Both the position numbers and the translations under genes were made by a program. From Siphonodentalium dalli (lineage: Eukaryota; Mollusca; Scaphopoda; Gadilida; Siphonodentaliidae): a stretch of DNA of 64,000 nt. The stretch covers positions 14,613,814-14,677,813 of the forward strand of contig CP136063.1 of NCBI GenBank assembly GCA_032622095.1, in the 5' to 3' direction. Below the pieces are notes generated by a model, which saw only the letters and a program-made list of their open reading frames with translations, did not search any database and was not told the DNA's origin. Shown piece after piece: positions 1-10,704 of the stretch (the stretch's first letter is position 1; each line of letters opens with the position of its first letter).

Positions 1-1190
1 TAATTGTAGAGAATACATTAATTATATATACAATATAAAGGAAACCCATTGATAAAGAGCGTTGTATTGTGTTGTTTAATGTGTATATATAGACATACTA
101 AATTAAGTCCCTCCTATATATAAACACTTATATTTTCTGTCCCCATATAACATTGTATGCAAACGGTTCTTAATCCTTTAAATGCTATGTTTCAATAACA
201 GGTATAGTATATGGGCTATCCTCCCTATATGAACAACGGTACCTCCGATGACAAGATAACAAAACAACCTTGCAACGATAGTGTGAGTAATCAACAACGC
301 AATGTTTACCTCTTGTAACAGTGTAGTTACTTTCTGATAATTGGCACCATAATCATACAATACCACACAAAAAGCGGTTTTCGACGGTTTATATGCAAAA
401 TATGTATATTAAGCATGATTGTTACGATTATCTGGAATTTCCACCCTACGCATGCATGCATAAACATGTGTATGTATTGTTTAATACCATTAGATGTGAT
501 GCATAATATCGGAAACTCAAACTCCCCGTGCAACATGTTTAAATTTAAAAAGAATATGGACGCATTATATTATTAATCTGTCCGTCTGTCGGTCTGTCCA
601 TCCATCTACTATATTTTGACTTATGGATAATAACTTTATATAGTATCAACTGGATAACATGTAATTTTGGTATTTGGGTATACTATATACAGAGACAGGT
701 CGGGTCCATATTCTGGGACCGCTGACCAACTTCGACCATATATAGCTATGGCCCCATTTTGTTGGTATTCTCTCCCTTGTTCATCTCCCTATGAGGTGTT
801 TGGGTGGTTCAACTGAATTGGCTGGAATTTGGTCTGGAAATTTACTGGACAAATAAACGGGTAAAGTTAGGATTTGAAATCCGCCCGACCAATTTTAACA
901 TGAGTTATGCACGTTGTTGATTCGTTTCCGGCGAATATGCCACATCATGGATAAAGAGCGTCTGCGTTTTTAGTTGGTTTTTATACGAGAATATGATAAA
1001 GATTAATCCAAGGGAATCTAGACTGGTATATTCTATGGTTTTGTTACTCTTATCATGACATTTGTAAACTGCCGCAAGGTAGACTGCTCTGGATACCATT
1101 AGTGGTGTTCCACTACCGGAATCCAAGGCAGGGGTGCCTCTACTGTGGAACCGGGATACGAACATCCCTCTGCGCATATGTTTATGGGTA
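1..1190. other. AT-rich intergenic DNA
   Basis: No open frame here has protein-like composition or a family motif; the short minus-strand frames are low-complexity. I see no RNA gene and no transposon end. The last 100 bases, with a short run reading ggtgttccactaccgg, lead into the satellite array but do not match its unit well. Confidence 0.6.
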
Positions 1191-1204
1191 TCACAAAACC
1201 CGAA

Positions 1205-4200
1205 CAAATACTACTGCCCACATAAATAATAAGGAAGAGGAGGTGATACCATCCACCACCCATCCCACCACCAATAGTATCGTATGCGCCGCAGGCGCCC
1301 GTACATATGCCTCTGCCCACATAAATAATAAGGAAGAGGATGTGTTCCCACCCACCACCCCATCCCACCACCAATAGTATCGTATGCGCCGCAGGCGCCC
1401 GTACATATGCCTCTGCCCACATAAATAATAAGGAAGAGGATGTGTTCCCACCCACCACCCCATCCCAGCATCCATAGTTTCTTATGCGCCACTGGCGCCC
1501 GTATATATGCAACTGCCCACATAAATAATAAGGCAGATGACGTGTTCCCACCCACCACCCCATCCCAGCATCCATAGTATCTTATGCGCCGCAGGCGCCC
1601 GTACATATGCTACTGCCCACATCAATAATAAGGAAGAGGATGTGTTAACACCCACCACCCCATCCCACCACCCATAGTATCTAATGCGCCGCAGGCGCCC
1701 GTACAGATGCCACTGCCAACATAAATAATAAGGAAGATGATGTGTTCCACCACCACCCCGTCCCACCACCCATATTATCGCATGCGCCGCAGGCGCCCGT
1801 ACAGATACTACTGCCCACATAAATAATAAGGAAGAGGATGTGTTACCATCCACCACCCATCCCACCACCAATAGTATCGTATGCGCCGCAGGTGCCCGTA
1901 CAGATGCCTCTGCCCACATAAATAATTAGGAGGATGATGTGTTCCCATCGACCACCCCATCCGACCACTCATAGTACATTATGCGCCGCAGGCGCCCGAA
2001 CTAATACTACTGCCCACATAAATAATAAGGAAGAGGATGTGTTACCATCCACTACCCCATCCCACCACCCATATTATCTTATGCGCGCAGGCGCCCGTAC
2101 ATATGCTAATGCCCACATAAATAATAAGGAAGAGGATGTGTTCCCACCCACCACCCCATCCCACCACCATAGTATATTATGCGCCACTGGCGCCCGTATA
2201 TATGCAACTGCCCACAAAAATAATTAGGAAGAGGATGTGTTCCCACCCATCACCCCATCCCACCACACATAGTATCTTTTGCGCCGCAGCGTATATACTG
2301 TATGCAACTGCACACATACATAATAAGGAATAGGGTGTGTTAGCACCCACCACCCCATCCCACCACCCATAGTATCTTATGCACCGCAGGCGCCCGTATA
2401 TATTCAACTGCCCACATAAATAATAAGAAAGAGGATGTGTTACCACCCACCACCCAGTCCCACCACCCATAGTATATGATGCGCCACAGGCGCCCGTACA
2501 GATGCTACTGCCCACATAAATAATAAGGAAGAGGATGTTTTCACACCCACCACCCCATCCCACCACCCATAGTATTTAATGCACCGCAGGCGCCCGTATA
2601 TATTCAACTGCCCACATAAATAATAAGGAACATGATGTGTTCCCACCCACCACTCCATCCCATCACCGATAGTATATTATGCGCCGCAGGCGCCCGTATA
2701 TATGCAACTTCCCACATACATAATAAGGAAGACGATGTGTTCCCACCCACCTCCCCATCCCACCACCCATATTATGTTATGCGCCGCAGGCGCCCGTATA
2801 TATATGCAACTTCCCACATAAATAATAAGGAAGTTGATGTGTTCCCACCCACCACCCCATCCCACCACCCATAGTATCTTATGCGCCACAGGCGCCCTTA
2901 CAGATGATACTGCCCACATAAATAAAAAGGAAGAGGATGTGTTCCCACCCACCAGCCCATCCCATCCCACCACCCATAGTATGTTATGCGCCGCAGGCGC
3001 CCGTACAGATGCTACTGCCCTCATAAATAATAAGGAAGAGGATGTGTTCCCACCCAGCACCCATCCCAGCACCCATAGTATCTTATGCGCCACAGGCGCC
3101 CGTACAGATGCTACTGCCCACATAAATAATAAGGAAGAGGATGTGTTCCCACCCACCTCCCCATCCCACCACCCGTAGTATCTAATGCGCCACAGGCGCC
3201 CGTAGAGATGATAATGCCCTCATAAATAATAAGAAAAAAGGATGTGTTCCCACCCACCACCCCTCCCACCACCCATAGTATCTAATGCGCCGCAGGCGCC
3301 CGTACAGATGCTACTGCCCACATAAATAATAAGTAAGAGGATGTGTTACCACCCACCACCCCCTCCCACCACCCATAGTATCTTATGCACCGCAGGCGCC
3401 CGTATATATTCATCTGCCCACATAAATAATAAGGAAGAGTATGTGTTACCACCCACCACCCCATCCTACCACATTTAGTATCTAATGCGCCGCAGGCGCC
3501 CGTACAGATGCTACTGCCCACATAAATAATAAGGAAGAGGGTGTGTTCCCACCCACCACCCCACCCCACCACTCATAGTATCATATGCGCCGCAGGCGCC
3601 CGTATATATGCAACTGCCCACATAAATAATAAGGAAGAGGGTGTGTTCCCACCCACCACCCCATCCCACCACCCATAGTATATTATGCGCCGCAGGCGCC
3701 CGTACAGATGCTACTGCCCACATAAATAATAAGGAAGAGGGTGTGTTCCCACCCACCACCCCACCCCACCACTCATAGTATCATATGCGCCGCAGTCGCC
3801 CGTATATATGCAACTGCCCACATAAATAATAAGGAAGAGGGTTTGTTCCCACCCACCACCCCATCCCACCACCCCATCCCACCACCCATATTATCTTATG
3901 CGCCGCAGGCGCCCGTATATATGCATCTTCCCACATAAATAATAAGGAAGAGGATGTGTTCCCACCACCACCCCATCCCATCACCCATATTATCTTATGC
4001 GCCGCAGGCGCCCGTATATATGCAACTTCCCACATAAATAATAAGGAAGATGATGTGTCCCCACCCACCACCCCATCCCATCCCACCACCCGCAGTATCT
4101 TATGCGCCACAGGCGCCCTTACATATGCTACTGCCCACATAAATAAAAAGGAAAAGGATGTGTTCCCACCCACCACCCCATCCCATCCCATGCCATCCCA

Positions 4201-7200
4201 CCACCCATAGTATCTTATGCGCCGCAGGCGCCCGTACAGATGCTACTGCCCACTTAAATAATAAGGAAGAGTATGTGTTCCCACCCACCACCCATCCAGC
4301 ACCCGTAGTATCTTATGCGCCGCAGGCGCCCGTACAGATGCTACTGCCCACATATATAATAAGGAAGAAGATGTGTTCCCACCCACCTCCCCATCCCACC
4401 ACCCGTAGTATATAATGCGCCACAGGCGCCCGTAGAGATGATAATGCCCACATAAATAATAAGAAAAAAGGATGTGTTCCCACCCACCACCCCATCCCAC
4501 CACCCATAGTATATTATGCGCCACAGGCGCCCTTACAGATGATACTGCCCACATAAATAAAAAGGAAGAGGATGTGTTCCCACCAGCACCCATCCCAGCA
4601 ACCATAGTATCTTATGCGCCGCAGGCGCCCGTACAGATGCTACTGCCCACATAAATAATAAGGAAGAGGATGTGTTCCCACCCAGCAACCATAGTATCTT
4701 ATGCGCCGCAGGCGCCCGTACAGATGCTACTGCCCACATAAATAATAAGGAAGAGGATGTGTTCCCACCCACCTCCCCATCCCACCACCCGTAGTATCTA
4801 AAGCGCCACAGGCGCCCGTAGAGATGATAATGCCCACCTAAATAATAAGAAAAAAGGATGTGTTCCCACCCACCACCCCATCCCACCACCCATAGTATCT
4901 AATGCGCCGCAGGCGCCCGTACAGATGCTACTGCCCACATAAATAATAAGTAAGAGGATGTGTTACCACCCACCACCCCCTCCCACCACCCATAGTATAT
5001 TATGCACCGCAGGCGCCCGTATATATTCATCTGCCCACATAAATAATAAGGAAGAGGATGTGTTACCACCCACCACCCCATCCTACCACATTTAGTATCT
5101 AATGCGCCGCAGGCGCCCGTACAGATTCTACCGCCCACATAAATAATAAGGAAGAGGATGTGTTCCCACCCACCACCCCATCCCACCAGCCATAGTATAT
5201 TATGCGCCGCAGGCGATCGTACAGATGCTACTGCCCACATAAATAATAAGGAAGAGGGTGTGTTCCCACAAACCACCCCACCCCACCACTCATAGTATCA
5301 TATGCCCCGTAGGCGCCCGTATATATGCAACTGCCCACATAAATAATAAGGAAGAGGGTGTATTCCCACCCACCACCCCATCCCACCACCCATATTATCT
5401 TATGCGCCGCAGGCGCCCGTATATATGCATCTTCCCACATAAATAATAAGGAAGAGGATGTGTTCCCACCACCACCCCATCCCACCACCCATATTATCTT
5501 ATGCTCCGCAGGCGCCCGTATACATGCAACTTCCCACATAAATAATAAGGAAGATGATGTGTCCCCACCCACCACCCCATCCCATCCCACCACCCACAGT
5601 ATCTTATGCGCCACAGGCGCCCTTACATATGCTACTGCCCACATAAATAAAAAGGAAGAGGATGTGTTCCCACCCACCACCCCATCCCATCCCACCCCAC
5701 TACCCATAGTATCTTATGCACCGCAGGCGCCCGTACAGATGCTACTGCCCACATAAATAATAAGGAAGAGTATGCGTTCCCACCCACCACACATCCAGCA
5801 CTCATAGTATATTATGCGCCGCTAGCGCCCGTACAGATGCTACTGCCCACATAAATAATAAGTAAGAGGATGTGTTACCACCCACCACCCCCTCCCACCA
5901 CCCATAGTATCTTATGCACCGCAGGCGCCCGTATATATTCAACTGCCCACATAAATAATAAGGAAGAGGATGTGTTACCACCCACCACCCCATCCCACCA
6001 CATTTAGTATCTAATGCGCCGCAGGCGCCCGTACATATGCTACTGCCCACATAAATAATAAGGAAGAGGATGTGTTCCCACCCACCACCCCATCCCACCA
6101 CCCATAGTATATTATGCGCCGCAGGCGATCGTACAGATGCTACTGCCCACATAAATAATAAGGAAGAGGGTGTGTTCCCACCCCACCCCACCATTCATAG
6201 TATCTTATGCGCCGCAGGCGCCCGTATATATGCAACTGCCCACATAAATAATAAGGAAGAGGGTGTGTTCCCACCCACCACCCCATCCCACCACCCATAT
6301 TATCTTATGCGCCGCAGGCGCCCGTATATATGCATCTTCCCACATAAATAATAAGGAAGAGGATGTGTTCCCACCACCACCCCATCCCACCACCCATATT
6401 ATCTTATGCTCCGCAGGCGCCCGTATACATGCAACTTCCCACATAAATAATAAGGAAGATGATGTGTCCCCACCCACCACCCCATCCCATCCCACCACCC
6501 ACAGTATCTTATGCGCCACAGGCGCCCTTACATATGCTACTGCCCACATAAATAAAAAGGAAGAGGATGTGTTCCCACCCACCACCCCATCCCATCCCAC
6601 CCCACTACCCATAGTATCTTATGCGCCGCAGGCGCCCGTACAGATGCTACTGCCCACATAAATAATAAGGAAGAGTATGCGTTCCCACCCACCACCCATC
6701 CAGCACTCATAGTATATTATGCGCCGCTAGCGCCCGTACAGATGCTACTGCCCACATATATATAATGAAGAGGATGTGTTCCCACCCACCTCCCCATCCC
6801 ACCACCCGTAGTATATAATGCGCCACAGGCGCCCGTAGAGATGATAATGCCCACATAAATAATAAGAAAAAAGGATGTGTTCCCACCCACCACCCCATCC
6901 CACCACCAATAGTATCTAATGCGCCGCAGGCGCCCGTACAGATGCTACTGCCCACATAAATAATAAGTAAGAGGATGTGTTACCACCCACCACCCCCTCC
7001 CACCACCCATAGTATCTTATGCACCGCAGGCGCCCGTATATATTCAACTGCCCACATAAATAATAAGGAAGAGGATGTGTTACCACCCACCACCCCATCC
7101 CACCACATTTAGTATATAATGCACCGCAGGCGCCCGTACAGATGCTACTGCACACATAAATAATAAGGAAGAGGATGTGTTCCCACCCACCACCCCATCC

Positions 7201-7513
7201 CACCACCCATAGTATATTATGTGCCGCAGGCGCCCGTACAGATGCTACTGCCCACATAAATAATAAGGAAGAGGATGTGTTCCCGCCCACCACCCCTCCC
7301 ACCACCCATAGTATATTATGCGCCGCAGGCGCCCGTACAGATGCTACTGCCCACATAAATAATAAGGAAGAGGGTGTCTTCCCACCCACCACCCCACCAC
7401 TCATATTATCTTATGCGCCGCAGGCGCCCGTATATATGCAACTGCCCACATAAATAATAAGGAAGAGAATGTGTTACCACCCACCACCCCATCCCACCAC
7501 ACATAGTATCTAT
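1205..7513. repeat. Satellite array 1: about 63 tandem copies of a 100-bp unit
   Basis: The phrase tgtgttcccaccca recurs every 100 bases (for example at 1341, 1441 and 1541), and small indels shift the phase later. Each unit has four parts in order: a C-run tract (ccc-ccc-cccc-ccc-ccc separated by 1-4 bases), the stretch catagtatcttat, a GC inverted repeat gcgcc-gca-ggcgc, and an AT-rich part cccacataaataataaggaag. The inverted repeat can form a 5-bp stem with a 3-base loop. The loop varies (gca, aca, act) while the stem is usually kept; exceptions include caccgcaggcgc and gcgccgctagcgc. On the minus strand the C-run tract gives five G-runs of three or more, a canonical G-quadruplex pattern. 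Units differ by roughly 5-15 percent by eye. Open frames inside the array rotate frame with the 100-bp period and are not genes. Confidence 0.95.
4951..6770. repeat. Higher-order duplication in array 1, about 905-912 bp, two copies
   Basis: A block of nine units is present twice in a row, roughly 4951-5860 and 5861-6770. Shared private variants mark it: ggcgatcgtacag at 5213 and 6125, the unit with tgcatcttcccac at 5427 and 6332, atgctccgcagg, and the altered hairpin gcgccgctagcgc at 5817 and 6721. The offset is 912 bp before about 6180 and 905 bp after it, because the second copy lacks 7 bases there. Part of the block (the tgcatcttccc unit) also occurs at about 3921. This points to unequal exchange over multi-unit blocks. 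Confidence 0.8.
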
Positions 7514-7559
7514 ATAATTATGTTCGCCGGTTTTACAACCGCCATAGTCCCTGGCAACG

Positions 7560-7785
7560 GCACCTCGGGTGCCGGGGAAATAGTCGCACTGATAAATAAA
7601 ACTACAACTACGTTAAACAGCTACAGTTGATGATATCCATCAGATATACATTAAATGCCGAGGAACAAGTCGCCCTGCCCGATAATATACATACATGACA
7701 TTATGTTGAACATCCTTACCTCGGTTGCAGAGGAATGCGTCCCACTGATATATATCCCTGACATCACGTTAAACAAATAAAGTCT
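7560..7785 (+). repeat. Three degenerate repeats of about 80 bp
   Basis: Three successive segments share the order tgccgggg/tgccgagg/tgcagagg, then a stretch like tcgcactgata, then acgttaaac or a variant. The anchors lie at 7569, 7654 and 7732, giving spacings of 85 and 78 bases. The last segment ends cgttaaacaaataaag, which resembles the 3' tail of mollusc tRNA-derived SINEs. They could be fragments of a SINE-related element or an old minisatellite. No A or B box was found, so a SINE call is not supported. Confidence 0.4.
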
Positions 7786-10704
7786 AGGGAATGGTCTGTC
7801 CCGAACAAGAGACCGCCATTGGTCGAGCTCTTTCGCAACTGCCGATGTCTCGAGCTCTCTATCAGTTTCTGGTTGGCTATGAGCGCTAACAGCTTCTGAC
7901 GCCATTGATTTATTTTCACTTTGTGCAAACATCTATCGTAAACTCGCATTAAAATCCTAAAAAATAGACAAACAAAGGACATAAGTAAAATAAAACAAAC
8001 AAAGGCCGTACGCGAAATAAAATGTAACTGTCAATGCAACTGTAGCCTAATTTGAGGAGGGAACGGCACGAGTGGTATCACTTCACCGGCTATGGGTTCT
8101 ATATTTATTATAACTAGAATGTCAATTAATTTTGATAATCATTGCAAAAACTGCCACAAGAGTGTTGCTTTACAACGCATATGGTTAATTTCATATACAC
8201 ATAAAGGAATAAGTCTATCTATTCGATGATCTCTAGAAACTTCCTCTACCGTCGAACTCTTGAAACTTTGTTTATACTTCACCTGTACTCGGAAATATGT
8301 TTTAAGTGTATTTAATTCAACCGAGTTGGTTCATAAGTCCTCAAAAAAGTAGTGTGTTGTGTGATATAATATATACAGACAACTGTCACCAAATAGTTTC
8401 AGCTTGTTCATTCATGGATTTAAATTTTTAATTGACTTTTCACCTTTTCGCGTCGGGCACCATAACTCAGGAATATAACATTCTATCGCCAAAAATAGAT
8501 ATACACGCAGACATCCCCACGCGTCTAATGGTGTGATTCAAAACTTCAAAGGTACCTTCGTCATGATTTGCTCCACATTTCAGCAATCGTTTTTACTATA
8601 TTTTCCAAACATATATATATTGGATCAATGAGCGATATGTTGGCAGACCAATTTCACAAACTCGAAAATTGTCGACCGAATTAACTCTATTCAAGACATA
8701 TCTCCTCAACGGTCATGTATATGGACGGGAATCACGGCTTTTTACAGTGTTGGAGCAACACCATGATAAAACAGACTAAGTTAGTTATATCAACAGAACC
8801 CTATGCACAGCCAAGTGTTGATTTTTCAGAATTTTAAAAGTATTTTAAGTATGTATATAAAATGATGAACCAAAGTCGAAACAAAGTCAGTCGAACCAGT
8901 CATTTTCATCAACCAAGTCATGTTATCATTATGCCATGTTTTTTTTCGCACCGCGTGGTTTTATTGAGGCACCTGGTGATGAAATGGATCATTTTTTTTA
9001 ATAAAGCCGACATATTTTACAGTGTATATTCACGCCTTTTGAGAAGAGATATTTGTCCAATTTTGACAACTGTGAATGGGGAGATAGCCAGAGTAAAATA
9101 ATACATGTAACCATTGAATCTCGGAATGGCATTCAAGACGTCATGTGACGTCAAATCATTTTTCGGGTGAGAAGAATATGATGATTCACGTAAAGCGTTG
9201 TCTTTCGTTTCTTATAACATCAGAAGAAAGAAGGTTATGCCCGATTATTTTACACCATGGGAAACTACTGCCAATTAGGTACGTTCTAATATATCACTTA
9301 TTGCTGTTGGTCACATTATTTGTGTTATCAAAGGCAGGAAAATCAACCCTCCCCTAAAGCTGAGAGGAGTCATGCTGTGGTGTATGACACACAAAACGCA
9401 GGATTTTGTTTAAATCTACACAGTCGAGCATTAAAGTAACAATATTACATAATGTGCTCCTGACTCAATTTTTAAAACAAAATTATATTTTTCCCCAAAA
9501 AGATAATCTAAAATGCATTGTGTGTTCTTCCGGGAGGCAAAAATGAAAATAATGTATTATTAGTGTATACGGTAATTTCGTTCCGTCTTTGTTTAAAAAC
9601 TGGCCTAATAACCCAAGATGGTTGCCAATATGGTGGCCAGTATATAGGTGGGAATGGTGAATTTTGTAAGAACACACGATTACTTGCCAAAATGGCTTAA
9701 CTAACAAAACGGACGTCGATAAACTGTTACAGTTTATGTTATACATATTTCCCGATCCATCGACTAGTACATTTAAGTGAAATCGGTTGACAAAGCACCT
9801 CTTGGTCCAAACATTTGATTGAATATTTAATTTGTTTAGTCAAAACTAATCGAAAACCTATTTGTGTCATCTTCTCGAAATGCATAAAGAGTTACCCCCA
9901 ATATGGCCGGTATGTGGATGGAAATTATAAAATCTGTCATGTCGAAATTAACACCACCATCGCAATGCAATGTCTGATGATAGGGGTCTGACTGGACCCA
10001 GGGGCGTGTTTTTTAATATCTCTAAACCTCGCCCACGTCTAATGGTCTAAGTTCCACCTACAACTGGTACACCGGTAGTATGTCTGCAAAAACTCCGCCA
10101 GTCTCTTAAACCCTCGAGTAAGGTCCAGCCCCTGTAGAAACTCCACATCTGCAGAGTGCAACGCCTGGGTCATTGGAATTTGATGCAATCCTTGCATCCG
10201 GCTGAACCACGAATACTGGCTGACTTCCCGCTCTTTATCCCGCCTAATGGTCCACTGTTATTTCAATGACAAAATTGATTAAATCATGTCGAATATTCGT
10301 TAAGCTTTTCTATAACTATCCCTTTAAAATTTGGTGAATACCTGTAGTCAAATTCTCAGGAATCTATCAAACTACACTCGGGTAAACGATGCCGATATCT
10401 AATGTTCCAATAAATAAATTAACAGCGATACTGTTTCTGGTATACAACACACCGGCCCAGCCATAGTTTCACGAATATACGTCATCGGTTTCCCATTCTG
10501 TTAAATTCATGGTACATTTGACCAATGCCAATGAAGCTCACCATGATGCAACTACGGGCACAATACAGAGGGAAATACATTCCAGAGAAACAGTAATTCA
10601 GATGTTTGACACCATTTAAGTATGGTACATCACTACCAAGGTAGTAGTAAATATATGTGATGGTCAGGTGGCATCTCAACAGGTATCAACATAAATTATA
10701 TACT
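7786..10704. other. Intergenic DNA
   Basis: Mostly AT-rich with no recognised gene, RNA or transposon end. One stretch, 10039-10251 on the minus strand, is open for 70 codons. It has a more coding-like and GC-richer composition than its surroundings and includes the residues SADVEFLQGLDLTRGF. I do not recognise it, it has no convincing splice sites, and it may be a remnant exon or chance. Palindromic tgacgtca occurs at 9146. Confidence 0.5.

Noticed and set aside
1205-7513. Long minus-strand frames rich in Trp-Gly-Gly in array 1
   Set aside because: They come from the G-rich satellite tract; the 100-bp period rotates the frame, and frames in all phases overlap.
1205-7513. CRISPR-like regular array
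   Set aside because: Whole units repeat with no unique spacers, units are 100 bp, and the context is eukaryotic.
7651-7982. Two overlapping minus-strand frames of 72-93 codons
   Set aside because: They overlap the degenerate 80-bp repeat, have no family resemblance and differ in frame without support.
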